Assembly: GCF_001679925.1 (NCBI RefSeq)
Contig: NZ_LYUZ01000158.1
Coordinates: 87,809-133,098, forward strand
Direction of reading: 5' to 3'
DNA from: Leisingera sp. JC1
GTDB taxonomy: Bacteria > Pseudomonadota > Alphaproteobacteria > Rhodobacterales > Rhodobacteraceae
Length of the DNA stretch: 45,290 bases
The notes under the pieces were generated by a model, which worked only from the letters and a program-made list of their open reading frames with translations, was not told the DNA's origin and did no database searches. Below, one piece after another: positions 35,535 through 43,360 of this stretch. Within the stretch, counting starts at the first letter, position 1. Every line of letters starts with the position of its first letter. The translations under genes and the position numbers were made by a program.

Positions 35535-35553
35535 TGTGGATGAACAATCCACA
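35535..35553. repeat. Inverted pair of DnaA-box-like cores
   Basis: TGTGGAT-GAACA-ATCCACA is a perfect 7-bp inverted repeat. Both arms are cores of the DnaA box TTATCCACA in opposite orientation. It is located 160 bp upstream of the YbjN-like gene, in an AT-rich gap. Confidence 0.45.
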
Positions 35554-35658
35554 GCCCCCTAAATGCCGGCCGCGCAACTATGGCGTCACCAGCCGCTGAG
35601 GTAAACCCCGGACAGCCGTGTGAACCCTGTCATCTGTATATGCTGTGAAGGCCTGCGT

Positions 35659-36735
35659 TCAGGACAGCCGAGACACCTGCGGATCCATCGCATCAAAGGA
35701 CACCGGCCAGAATTCCGACAGGAAGCCCACTGCCTCCTGCTCTGACACCTCCGACCGGTTACCCGCAGTGTCATAGGCCCGGCCGATGGTATAGCGCAGC
35801 GCCGTCCCATCCCCGTCCGGCGTCAGCTGGTAGGTCTCGGGCAGCTCAACGCCCTCCCGCGCCGGGTCCTTGATCCGGGTCGAGAAATATTCAAACGGCT
35901 GCCAATCGGTGACGCGGTAGACAAACTCCGCCAGCGAATGGGCGCAGTGATAAACCGATCCCGGCCCCAGGCGGCCCTGCGGGTTCTCCATCCGCATGGC
36001 GCTGACCTGATCCATCCACCGCAGTTTGAACTCTGGCGCGGTCAGGGCTTCCCAGACCAGCTGCGGCGCCGCGTCGAACCGGCGCCTGTAGGTCCAGACC
36101 CCGTCCGCCTCCTCCAGGAAATCCCGCTCCTGCCCGGCGCGGAAGTGCTCCCAGGCGCGGGCCAGGTCATAGACCTGCATGGCGACATCGCCGAAATGCT
36201 CGATGGCCTGCGCATAGGGCTGCATCGCCGCCTGCAGCTGCATCGCCTCTACCGCCGCATCGCTGAACAGCGCGTAGCTGCGCACCCCGGTTTCCGCCGC
36301 AGCCTCTGTCTTGGTCATCCGGTGCACCAGGATCACGTCGGCCCCGGACAGATCCTTGACCGGCCCCACCTGCATCTCCTCAAAGGCGCCGTAGTGGACG
36401 ACCACCTTCAGATCCAGCCCGCCCGCATTGGCGCAGGCGCGGCAGGGGCATGTGGTATTGGCCACGATATCCTGCCGCCGTGCGGCAAAGGCGTTGTACA
36501 GGTTCTCACAGAACGTCAGCAGCAGATCGCCGGACACCAGCTCAACCCGGGATGAATAGGCCAGCACCGCGTCGCCTTCCAGTTTCCAGAAGTGCAGCGG
36601 CTCGCCAACCTGCTCTGCCACCGCCTGCAGCAGCGACTGCAAGATCGGGTTGGCATGGTCCAGCTCTGAGGAGGTCAGAAACTGGGTGTACCCGGAAATA
36701 TCCGCAATCAGCATATAGCCGTTCTGTGCCGTCAT
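35659..36735 (-). CDS. DUF2652 (cyclase-like) plus SRPBCC two-domain protein
   Basis: In this 358-residue protein, residues 1-185 match DUF2652, a relative of class III nucleotide cyclases. ADISGYTQFL places the first metal Asp at D12, and K51-x-x-G-D55 matches the second metal Asp with the preceding lysine. The position of the transition-state Asn appears to be Ile in SGADVILVHRM, although the following Arg is kept. A CPCRAC motif is also family-typical. Residues 215-340 form an SRPBCC/START-like domain (RRRFDAAPQLVWEALTAPEF, LPETYQLTPDGDGT). The protein is cytoplasmic. Cyclase activity is doubtful; ligand-binding control is a reasonable guess. It is transcribed divergently from the small peptide at 36953. 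Confidence 0.82.
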   Translation of the reverse strand: MTAQNGYMLIADISGYTQFLTSSELDHANPILQSLLQAVAEQVGEPLHFWKLEGDAVLAYSSRVELVSGDLLLTFCENLYNAFAARRQDIVANTTCPCRACANAGGLDLKVVVHYGAFEEMQVGPVKDLSGADVILVHRMTKTEAAAETGVRSYALFSDAAVEAMQLQAAMQPYAQAIEHFGDVAMQVYDLARAWEHFRAGQERDFLEEADGVWTYRRRFDAAPQLVWEALTAPEFKLRWMDQVSAMRMENPQGRLGPGSVYHCAHSLAEFVYRVTDWQPFEYFSTRIKDPAREGVELPETYQLTPDGDGTALRYTIGRAYDTAGNRSEVSEQEAVGFLSEFWPVSFDAMDPQVSRLS

Positions 36736-36864
36736 CGTCTCTGTCCCCGCCTAACACACCCGGGCGCCGCCAAAGCAGCCCGGGACCAGTATAGCAGAAC
36801 ATATCGGAAATTGCGCATGGATGGCCGTCCCGTCCGCCAAAGGCCCCAGGTCAAGGAGGGCCTC

Positions 36865-36891
36865 ATAATACGCATTTACAGTGCGCATTAT
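36865..36891. promoter_or_regulatory. Near-perfect 10-bp inverted repeat between divergent genes
   Basis: ATAATACGCA-N7-TGCGCATTAT matches in 9 of 10 positions. It lies between the DUF2652 gene (minus) and the small membrane peptide (plus) in an AT-rich patch, so it is a candidate operator for either. Confidence 0.5.
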
Positions 36892-36952
36892 TTTACCTAG
36901 AACTTCTGAACAAGCACTGAGAATACCCATTAAACCCGCAAAGGAGCACCCC

Positions 36953-37108
36953 ATGACCCTCTCCGAAGCCTTCCTCTGGCCCGGAACCAAAGTCTGTGAA
37001 CGCCTGGGGGTCGACCCCGAGGGCGAAGCCGGGCTGATCCGCTGGATGGTCAATACCCTGGTCTACCTGATCCTCAGCCTGACCTGCGTCTGGATCTTCG
37101 CCGTTTGA
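36953..37108 (+). CDS. Small single-helix membrane peptide
   Basis: This 51-residue protein starts MTLSEAFLWPGTKVCERLG behind AAAGGAG at 6 nt. An amphipathic N-terminal part is followed by one membrane helix (MVNTLVYLILSLTCVWIFAV, residues 32-51) that ends the protein. I recognise no family. The strong ribosome site, the promoter-like upstream region and normal codon use support it as a gene. Confidence 0.65.
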   Translation: MTLSEAFLWPGTKVCERLGVDPEGEAGLIRWMVNTLVYLILSLTCVWIFAV

Positions 37109-37204
37109 CCGCAACCCCGGCTTCCCGCGGCCGTTCCCTGGCTTCTGTGCCATGTCCGGCGTCCGGATCTGCCCGCTTGCCGCCGCAGCAGGCGGGCAGT
37201 GCCT

Positions 37205-37756
37205 TCAGCGGAAGGCCGGACCGTGCGCCCAGACTGTCAGCGACTTGCGCTCGCCGCGGGACACAGGCGTCACCTGATGCAGCAGGAAGCTGGGGAATAC
37301 CGTTGCGCTGCCCTGCACCCGGCTGGCCGCCACCACATGGGCGCCCGGCATGATCTCCAGGTCGCCGCCGTCATAGGAGCCGGGCTTGCTCAGCTGCACC
37401 ACCAGGCTCAGCTTGCGCTTGCCCGCAACCGGCCCGTCGCCGATGTCGGAATGCCAGGCGAAATAGCCGCCGTCCCTGGCCTTGTAGCTGGCCGCCTGCG
37501 GGCTTTCGGCAAACTCGCGCAGATCAAAGCCGAAGCGTTCCTTGTTGGCGCGCCGCACCACTGAGATCAGCCGGTCCATAACCCAGCCGGTGCCCGGCAC
37601 ATCGTCCAGCCACACCACGCTGCCCCGGCGCAGGTTGTGATCCCGGGTCTGGCCCACCAGCAGCGCCTCGCTGTCCGGCGCCTCCTCCGACTTGCGGATG
37701 ATCTCCGCGCATTCCTGCGCGCTGAACGCCCCCGGCACCGTATAGACAGACACCAT
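37205..37756 (-). CDS. 2OG-Fe(II) oxygenase (prolyl 4-hydroxylase-like)
   Basis: This 183-residue dioxygenase of the P4Hc type begins MVSVYTVPGAFSAQEC. Iron ligands are His102 and Asp104 (FAWHSDIG) and His160 (FLLHQVTP); the 2-oxoglutarate-binding basic residue is Arg170 (RGERKSL). The core also has GDLEIMPGAH and GSATVFPSF. It resembles PKHD-type hydroxylases, which act on proteins or small substrates; the target is unknown. The frame extends to 37942, but ATG 37756 is at the domain start. It is transcribed alone. Confidence 0.88.
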   Translation of the reverse strand: MVSVYTVPGAFSAQECAEIIRKSEEAPDSEALLVGQTRDHNLRRGSVVWLDDVPGTGWVMDRLISVVRRANKERFGFDLREFAESPQAASYKARDGGYFAWHSDIGDGPVAGKRKLSLVVQLSKPGSYDGGDLEIMPGAHVVAASRVQGSATVFPSFLLHQVTPVSRGERKSLTVWAHGPAFR

Positions 37757-37942
37757 GCTGTGATCCTCTGATGAAACTGAGGCAGCATGTACCGCCTGGC
37801 CTGCAAACCGCTGCGCAGTTTTCGACCCCGCAGGCGGAAAGCGACCTGTTTTTATCCACAGACACGCAGGGCAGCTATGCGCGGAATGCAGAGCATTCCA
37901 GCCGGGCGGGCAGCCTGCCCCCGCCCGGAACCTCCAAGGCAC

Positions 37943-37976
37943 AAAAAAGCCCGCCGCAGATCGCTCTGCCGCAGGC
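37943..37976 (-). terminator. ubiK terminator
   Basis: On the minus strand GCCTGCGGCAGA-GCGA-TCTGCGGCGGGC pairs with one wobble and one mismatch and is followed by TTTTTTG. It lies 45 bp after the ubiK stop. Confidence 0.8.
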
Positions 37977-38020
37977 TCTCATTCACCACGGGGCAGTCAG
38001 CCTGCCCGCCAGCTCTTAGC

Positions 38021-38266
38021 TTACTTCTGCGCCGCCTCCAGCGCGTCCAGACGGGCCTTCAGCGCCTCGTTCTCCTCGCGCGCCTTCTGGGCCATCGCAC
38101 GCACCGCGTCGAACTCCTCGCGGGTGACGAAATCGCGGTCCGCCAGCCAGCGGTCGATCATGCCCTTCAGCGCGGTGTCCGCCTCATCCTTGGCGCCCTG
38201 GGCCACGCCCATCGCATTGGTCATCAGCTGCGAAATATCGTCCAGGATCTTATTGCGGGTCTGCAT
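38021..38266 (-). CDS. ubiK: Ubiquinone biosynthesis accessory factor UbiK (BMFP domain)
   Basis: This 81-residue protein begins MQTRNKILDDISQLMTNAMG, then has a charged helical region (DRDFVTREEFDAVRAMAQKA) and a C-terminal coiled coil (EENEALKARLDALEAAQK). This is the BMFP/UbiK family, which supports aerobic ubiquinone synthesis with UbiJ. ATG 38266 follows GGAGAAG; the upstream extension of the frame overlaps the promoter region and is rejected. It is divergent from lgt, a conserved alphaproteobacterial arrangement. Confidence 0.9.
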   Translation of the reverse strand: MQTRNKILDDISQLMTNAMGVAQGAKDEADTALKGMIDRWLADRDFVTREEFDAVRAMAQKAREENEALKARLDALEAAQK

Positions 38267-38363
38267 GTTCTTCTCCGTCTCGGGGTTGACTCCTATATGG
38301 GGAAGCACGCGCGCGGCTGCAAGCCGTTGACTTCCCCCAAGGACCAAAGGCATTCAGACGCCC

Positions 38364-39263
38364 ATGCAGGCCATGATCCCCTTCCCCGACCTCTCGCCCG
38401 AGATCTTCTCGATCTCCATCGGTTCCTTCGACTTCGCCCTGCGCTGGTATGCGCTGGCCTATATCGCGGGCATCGTCATCGCCTGGCGCCTCGCCGTGGC
38501 CGCGCTGCGCCGCCCCGCCCTTTGGCCCGCGAACCAACCGCCGATGAAACCGCAGCAGGTGGAGGATCTGCTGACCTGGATCATTCTCGGCGTCATCCTT
38601 GGCGGGCGCTTGGGATTTGTGCTGTTTTACCAGCCCGCCTATTACCTTTCGAACCCTGCGGAGATCCTGAAGATCTGGCAGGGCGGCATGGCTTTTCACG
38701 GCGGGCTCATCGGGGTGATCGCCGCCTCCTGGATCTACGCCGCGCGCCACGGCATCCCGCGCCTGCAAATGGCCGATCTGGTGGCGCATACCGTGGCGCC
38801 GGGGCTGCTGCTGGGCCGTCTCAGCAATTTCATCAATGCCGAACTTTGGGGCCGCCCTACCGGCCTGCCCTGGGGCGTCGCCTTCCCCGGCACGGCGGCG
38901 CAGGACTGCGGCCAGGCGCTGGGAGAGCTTTGCGCCCGCCACCCCTCGCAGCTTTATGAGGCGCTGATGGAGGGGCTGATCCTCGGCGCCCTGCTCCTGT
39001 ACCTTGCCTGGCGCCGCAATGCGTTCCACACCCCCGGCCGCCTTCTGGGTGTGTTCCTGGCGGGTTACGGCCTGGCCCGCTTCATTGTCGAGTTCTTCCG
39101 CCAGCCGGATGCCCAGTTCGTCACCCCCGGCAACCCGCTGGGGCTGGCCTGGCACATCGACGGCATCGGTCTCACCCAGGGGCAGGCGCTGTCGCTGCCG
39201 ATGATCGCCATCGGACTCTGGTTCCTGCTCCGCGCCCGCCAAACGGCCCGGAGCACGGCATGA
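38364..39263 (+). CDS. lgt: Prolipoprotein diacylglyceryl transferase
   Basis: This 299-residue inner-membrane enzyme transfers diacylglyceryl from phosphatidylglycerol to the lipobox cysteine of prolipoproteins. It has about seven hydrophobic helices. Conserved blocks are [23 protein letters not shown], the stretch from [11 protein letters not shown] onward, and the Lgt signature [13 protein letters not shown] (about 151-163). [12 protein letters not shown] and the C-terminal [11 protein letters not shown] are also typical. It overlaps the midA gene by 4 bp (ATGA). The several lipoproteins in this window are its expected substrates. Confidence 0.97.
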   Translation: MQAMIPFPDLSPEIFSISIGSFDFALRWYALAYIAGIVIAWRLAVAALRRPALWPANQPPMKPQQVEDLLTWIILGVILGGRLGFVLFYQPAYYLSNPAEILKIWQGGMAFHGGLIGVIAASWIYAARHGIPRLQMADLVAHTVAPGLLLGRLSNFINAELWGRPTGLPWGVAFPGTAAQDCGQALGELCARHPSQLYEALMEGLILGALLLYLAWRRNAFHTPGRLLGVFLAGYGLARFIVEFFRQPDAQFVTPGNPLGLAWHIDGIGLTQGQALSLPMIAIGLWFLLRARQTARSTA

Positions 39264-40327
39264 GCCTTCTGGATCATCTCACCGCCCGCATCCGCGCCGA
39301 TGGCCCGATGTCGGTGGCCGAGTACATGGCCGACTGCCTGCTGCACCCCCAGTTCGGCTATTACACCACCCGCGACCCGCTGGGGGTCCAGGGCGATTTT
39401 ACCACTGCGCCGGAAATCAGCCAGATGTTCGGCGAACTCCTCGGCCTCGCCCTCGCGCAGGCCTGGCTCGACCAAGGGTCGCCTGCGCCTTTCACGCTGG
39501 CAGAACTGGGACCGGGCCGCGGCACCCTGATGGCGGACCTGTTGCGCGCCACCCGCGGCGTGCCGGGCTTCCACGCAGCGATGCAGATCCACTTGGTGGA
39601 GGCCTCCCCCGCCCTGCGCGGTGTTCAGGCCAGCACGCTGGAGGGCTACGCGCCCGAATGGCTGGATGCCGTGGACGCCCTGCCCGATCAGCCGCTGTTC
39701 CTGGCGGCCAATGAATTCTTCGATGCCCTGCCAATCCGCCAGTTCATCCGCGCAGGCGACGGCTGGAGCGAGAAGCGCATCGGCCTGCAGGAGAGTGCCC
39801 TGACCTTCGGCCTCAGCCCCGCCGCCCCGCAGCCCGCGCTGGATCACCGGCTGGCAGACACCCGCGAGGGCGATCTGGTCGAGATTTGCGAGGCCGCAGC
39901 CCCTGTCATCCAGTGCATTGCCGCCCGAATCGCTGCCCATGGCGGCGCCGCGCTGATCGCCGACTACGGCGACTGGCGGGCGCTGGGGGATACCCTGCAG
40001 GCCCTGCGCGCGCATGAACCCGCCGATCCGCTGAAAACACCGGGAGAGGCCGATCTGACTGCGCATGTGGACTTCGAGGTGCTGGCACTGGCCGCAAAAT
40101 CCGCCGGTTGCGCCTTTACCCGCCTGACCCCGCAGGGGGTCTTTCTGGAACGGCTCGGCATCACCGACCGCGCCCGCGCCCTGGCCGCCCCCCTTCAGGG
40201 CGACGGTCTGGAAACCCTGATCGCCGCACATCGGCGGTTGACGCACCCCGATGAAATGGGAAACCTGTTCAAAGTGCTCGGCCTCTATCCTTCGCAGGCC
40301 GCCCCTCCGCCAGGATTGAACCCATGA
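39260..40327 (+). CDS. MidA/NDUFAF7-like SAM-dependent methyltransferase
   Basis: This 355-residue protein of the DUF185 methyltransferase family includes mitochondrial NDUFAF7, which methylates an arginine of a complex I subunit. Signatures are [21 protein letters not shown] in short blocks, [17 protein letters not shown], the SAM loop [17 protein letters not shown], and [17 protein letters not shown]. The C-terminal [10 protein letters not shown] is diagnostic. It lies between lgt and pgeF with ATGA overlaps on both sides, an order found in many alphaproteobacteria. A complex I role is inferred from the family. Confidence 0.9.
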   Translation: MSLLDHLTARIRADGPMSVAEYMADCLLHPQFGYYTTRDPLGVQGDFTTAPEISQMFGELLGLALAQAWLDQGSPAPFTLAELGPGRGTLMADLLRATRGVPGFHAAMQIHLVEASPALRGVQASTLEGYAPEWLDAVDALPDQPLFLAANEFFDALPIRQFIRAGDGWSEKRIGLQESALTFGLSPAAPQPALDHRLADTREGDLVEICEAAAPVIQCIAARIAAHGGAALIADYGDWRALGDTLQALRAHEPADPLKTPGEADLTAHVDFEVLALAAKSAGCAFTRLTPQGVFLERLGITDRARALAAPLQGDGLETLIAAHRRLTHPDEMGNLFKVLGLYPSQAAPPPGLNP

Positions 40328-41079
40328 CGCTTGAAATTCTCACGTCCGATCTGCTTGGCCCGGTGCGGCACGGGTTTTTCACCCGCAAGGGCGGCGCCTC
40401 CTCCGGCATCTACCGCGGCCTGAACTGCGGCCTCGGCTCCACCGACCAGCGCGAGGCGGTGCAGATCAACCGCGACCGCGTGGCCGCCGCGATGGAAGTG
40501 CCGCCGGAACACCTCAGCGCCGTGCACCAGATCCACAGCGCCGATGTGCAGGTGGTCACCGAACCCTCGCAGGAGCGGCCAAAAGCAGACGCGATGGTCA
40601 CCAATGTGCCGGGTATCGCGCTCTCGATCCTGACCGCCGACTGCCAGCCGGTGCTGTTCTGCGACCCGGAGGCCGGTGTCATCGGCGCCGCCCACGCTGG
40701 CTGGCGCGGCACTCTGGACGGGGTGCTGGAGGCCACGTTGGAGGCGATGGAAGATCTCGGCGCCAGCCGCGGCAGCACCGCTGCGGTGATCGGCCCGACG
40801 ATTTCCCAGCGCGCCTATGAGGTCGGCCCTGAGTTCTTTGATGACTTCATGATGCAGGACGATGCCTACGCCCGCTTCTTCGCCAATGGCGAAGGCGACC
40901 GCTACCTGTTCGACCTGCCCGGACTTGGCCTGCACAAATTGCGCCAGGCAGGCATCGGCGCGGCCGAGTGGAGCCGCCACTGCACCTATTCCGACGCAGA
41001 GAAGTTCTATTCCTTCCGTCGTGCAACCCACGCGAAAGAGGCCGACTACGGCCGCCTGATCTCCTGTATCCGGCTTTAA
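40324..41079 (+). CDS. pgeF: Peptidoglycan editing factor PgeF (purine nucleosidase-like)
   Basis: This 251-residue protein of the DUF152/YfiH family (once called multicopper oxidase-like) has HGFFTRKGGASSGIY. The metal-site residues lie in VHQIHSADV (His), LTADCQPVLF (Cys) and AAHAGWRGTLDG (His). The family has purine nucleoside phosphorylase activity in some members and edits peptidoglycan precursors in E. coli. It overlaps midA by 4 bp and closes the lgt operon. No rho-independent terminator is evident after it. Confidence 0.92.
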   Translation: MTLEILTSDLLGPVRHGFFTRKGGASSGIYRGLNCGLGSTDQREAVQINRDRVAAAMEVPPEHLSAVHQIHSADVQVVTEPSQERPKADAMVTNVPGIALSILTADCQPVLFCDPEAGVIGAAHAGWRGTLDGVLEATLEAMEDLGASRGSTAAVIGPTISQRAYEVGPEFFDDFMMQDDAYARFFANGEGDRYLFDLPGLGLHKLRQAGIGAAEWSRHCTYSDAEKFYSFRRATHAKEADYGRLISCIRL

Positions 41080-41320
41080 GCTTCCGTTAACCACCCCAAT
41101 TGTGGCGGATTTTATTAAAATTCGCCGCATTCGCTGTTTCCGCGGCGGAAGCCTTCCCAGAACGCCTCGGTTTTGCGAATGAATTCAGCCGCATAACTAA
41201 ACACTGCTCCACGGCGCACGGCGGCAGATGCTTCCGCAGCGGGACCGAAAATGCCCTGTGCGGGTCATATTCAGGGCGCAAAGATTACCCATAAACAGGT
41301 CAGACAAGAAAAAACTGCAG

Positions 41321-41340
41321 CCGCCCGCAACGACGGGCGG
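41321..41340 (+). repeat. Small GC-rich hairpin before the basic peptide gene
   Basis: CCGCCCG-CAACGA-CGGGCGG forms a perfect 7-bp stem 27 bp upstream of the 41368 start codon. It could be the 3' end of the pgeF transcript, though it has no U-run, or a leader structure of the small gene. Confidence 0.4.
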
Positions 41341-41367
41341 ACCTGCCGGGCGAAGGACAGACTGACC

Positions 41368-41502
41368 ATGAAAATGAACAAGCGCTTCATTGCCTCAATC
41401 ATCCGCTCCGCCAGGAGCGAAGCCGCACCCCTGCCCTGGGGACGTGCCCGCCGCCGCTCCGGCCAGGCGCACCTTCAGGGATCAGTGCGGAAACTGGGTT
41501 AA
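41368..41502 (+). CDS. Small strongly basic peptide
   Basis: This 44-residue frame begins MKMNKRFIASIIRSARSE, continues APLPWGRARRRSGQ and is rich in Arg and Lys. I recall similar short proteins with an MKMNKRFIASII-type start in other Rhodobacteraceae, with a PW motif after about 20 residues, but cannot verify this here. AAGGA lies about 11 nt upstream. It sits alone between pgeF and the Hint gene. The function is unknown; nucleic-acid or membrane binding is conceivable from charge only. Confidence 0.5.
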   Translation: MKMNKRFIASIIRSARSEAAPLPWGRARRRSGQAHLQGSVRKLG

Positions 41503-41512
41503 CGCCGGGGAC

Positions 41513-41579
41513 GGATGCCCCCGAGGCGGCCACCCCTGGCGCATCTGCGCCAGCCCGGCCAGCCGCCAAGGGGGCATCC
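41513..41579. repeat. 67-bp nested palindromic element
   Basis: The outer arms GGATGCCCCC (41513-41522) and GGGGGCATCC (41570-41579) are perfect. Inside them are GGCGGC/GCCGCC (41525-41530, 41563-41568) and a perfect CTGGCGCA-TC-TGCGCCAG (41536-41553). The whole folds into one long stepped hairpin. It lies 11 bp after the small basic peptide gene and has no U-run. Confidence 0.65.
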
Positions 41580-41782
41580 AACCGGCCTGTAACAGCCGCC
41601 TGCCGGCGCTGCGCCGTCCTCCCCCATACTGAATAGACCAGTGCATTAACCAGTTTGCTTCAGATTTTTTGACAATTTGAGCTAAATCCGGGAAAGCTGA
41701 GCCTATCATATAGTTCAAGCACGTCTGTGTTGCCGGTGGGGGCCGATGCAAGCGGGCAGTTTGAAAGGAAAGGTCTGCTGTC

Positions 41783-42559
41783 ATGACCATCCCCCAGTCG
41801 CTGCACAGGGCTGCAGCCAATGCCGTTGAGGCCACTGCAATCCTGCAGGACCCCGCTGCACTGCGCAGCACCAGCAAGCCGCAGCTGCGCCGCTACGAGG
41901 TCAGCTGCCTGCTGCCCGGCGGCGGCATCTCGGAAACCCGCCATATCGCCCCGGCCCTGCCGCTGTTCGAGGACGCCTTCTGCGCCTTCACCCGCGGCTC
42001 GCTGGTGGAAACGGCCCAAGGGCCGATTGCAGTCGAGGATCTGCTGCCCGGCGATGAGATCGCAACCCGGGACGGCTGCAGCCAGCCGCTGGTCTGGATC
42101 GGCCGCACAAGCGTGCTGCCCGGCCGCTCCGGCGCCCGCAGCCGCACCCTGACCAGCTTCATGGCCGACAGCCTGGGCCTGCAGAAACCCTCTGCCAGCC
42201 TGGTGGCCGGCCCCGCCGCACGCCTGCTGCGCACGCCGCCGCACATGCAAGGCGCAGGCGACGGCCGGCTGCTGACGCTGGCCTCCGAATTCCAGGACGG
42301 CATGAGCATCTTTGAAACCGCGCCGCCGGCGCCTGTGGATCTCTACCACCTCTGCCTGCCGCGCCACGCGGTGATCACCGTGGGCGGCCTGGCCTTTGAG
42401 ACCTACCACCCGGGCCCGGACGCGCTGAAACTGGCAAGTTATGCGATCAAGACGCTGTTCCTGAACCTGTTTGCCCATACGGACAGCATTCAGGGCTTCG
42501 GCCCGCTGGCCCATCCAAGGGCCGACAGCGTCAGCCGCCCTGGTGCTTCGATCTTGTAA
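41783..42559 (+). CDS. Hint-domain (Hint_2) protein
   Basis: This 258-residue protein carries the hedgehog/intein-type Hint_2 module of Rhodobacterales, spanning about residues 66-215. Recognisable parts are FTRGSLVETAQGPIAVEDL, LLPGDEIATRDG, PLVWIGRT, and the stretch from YHLCLPRHAVITVGG. In many relatives this module sits at the C-terminus of secreted RTX-type or calcium-binding proteins; here it stands alone with a 65-residue leader and no repeats. The canonical nucleophile motif CFxxGT reads CAFTRGS, with Cys67 displaced by one residue, so self-splicing is uncertain. AGGAAAGG precedes the ATG. No export signal is seen. Confidence 0.82.
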   Translation: MTIPQSLHRAAANAVEATAILQDPAALRSTSKPQLRRYEVSCLLPGGGISETRHIAPALPLFEDAFCAFTRGSLVETAQGPIAVEDLLPGDEIATRDGCSQPLVWIGRTSVLPGRSGARSRTLTSFMADSLGLQKPSASLVAGPAARLLRTPPHMQGAGDGRLLTLASEFQDGMSIFETAPPAPVDLYHLCLPRHAVITVGGLAFETYHPGPDALKLASYAIKTLFLNLFAHTDSIQGFGPLAHPRADSVSRPGASIL

Positions 42560-42570
42560 ACCGGAAAACC

Positions 42571-42590
42571 GGCGGGCTGTCAGGCCCGCC
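42571..42590. terminator. Hairpin between convergent Hint and lrp genes
   Basis: GGCGGGC-TGTCAG-GCCCGCC forms a perfect 7-bp stem 11 bp after the Hint stop and 27 bp after the lrp stop on the other strand. There is no U-run, so termination by it alone would be weak. Confidence 0.5.
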
Positions 42591-42617
42591 CTCTATCCGG
42601 CCCGCCGTTGCCGTGCC

Positions 42618-43118
42618 TCAGGCCTCGCGCGCCAGCCGTTCTTCCAGCACCTCAAACGGCACGCCCGGCTCATCCTTGGCACCGCGGATCACCAGCGATG
42701 TCTTGACGCTGGCCACATTCGGGGTGGTCAGCAGATCGCCGGTCAGGAAGCTCTGAAAGGTGCTGAGGTCCGGCGACACGCACTTCAGGATAAAATCCAC
42801 CTCGCCGTTCAGCATGTGGCACTCGCGCACCAGCGGCCAGCTGCGGCATTTCTCCTCAAACGCGCTCAGCTCCGCCTCGGCCTGGCTCTCCAGCCCCACC
42901 ATGGCAAAGACCTGCACCTCGAACCCCAGCTCGCGGGAATTCACATCCGCGTGGTAGCCGTGAATCAGCCCGGCCTCCTCCAGCGCCCGCACCCGGCGCA
43001 AACACGGCGGCGCGGAAATCCCGACCCTCTTGGCCAGCTCCACATTGGTCATCCGCCCATCGGCCTGAAGCTCCGACAAAATCTTGCGATCAATCGGATC
43101 AAGACGGGTTGTGACCAT
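42618..43118 (-). CDS. lrp: Lrp/AsnC family transcriptional regulator
   Basis: This 166-residue regulator has an N-terminal winged helix-turn-helix (LDPIDRKILSELQADG, VELAKRVGISAPPCLRRVRA) and a C-terminal RAM ligand-binding domain with VRECHMLNGEVDFILKCV. These are the usual Lrp elements, including the highly conserved PCLRRV recognition helix. It would sense an amino acid, probably leucine, and act globally or on catabolic genes. The start ATG 43118 fits the family. It is divergent from trxB, the same neighbourhood as lrp in E. coli. Two 11-bp repeats spaced 21 bp lie upstream and probably mediate autoregulation. Confidence 0.93.
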   Translation of the reverse strand: MVTTRLDPIDRKILSELQADGRMTNVELAKRVGISAPPCLRRVRALEEAGLIHGYHADVNSRELGFEVQVFAMVGLESQAEAELSAFEEKCRSWPLVRECHMLNGEVDFILKCVSPDLSTFQSFLTGDLLTTPNVASVKTSLVIRGAKDEPGVPFEVLEERLAREA

Positions 43119-43167
43119 GCCGGAAACTCCTGTGAGATTTGCGTTTCTTATAGCACCGCCACCGCAG

Positions 43168-43199
43168 CGCGCAATATTGTTTCATCGCCGCGCAATATT
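43168..43199. promoter_or_regulatory. Twin CGCGCAATATT repeats upstream of lrp
   Basis: CGCGCAATATT occurs at 43168-43178 and 43189-43199, exactly 21 bp apart (two helical turns), 50-81 bp upstream of the lrp start. The first is extended to the palindrome CAATATTG. This phased arrangement is typical of Lrp-family binding, so autoregulation is likely. Confidence 0.6.
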
Positions 43200-43360
43200 C
43201 TTTGCGGGGCAAAGGCGCAAGACGCAATGCGCAGATCCGCGGCAAATTTGTATCCCGCCGCATGCAGCCCCTTGGGGGTTTAAGCCTGCCCGCCCTGCCG
43301 CTATATGCATTGCCTGACGGCGGCACGCCCGCCAAGCTGCATTAGTTGGGGACACAACAC

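Noticed and set aside
37852-37860. A perfect DnaA box, TTATCCACA
   Set aside because: A single 9-mer in a 45-kb window is expected by chance and there is no cluster or AT-rich unwinding region, so no origin is called.
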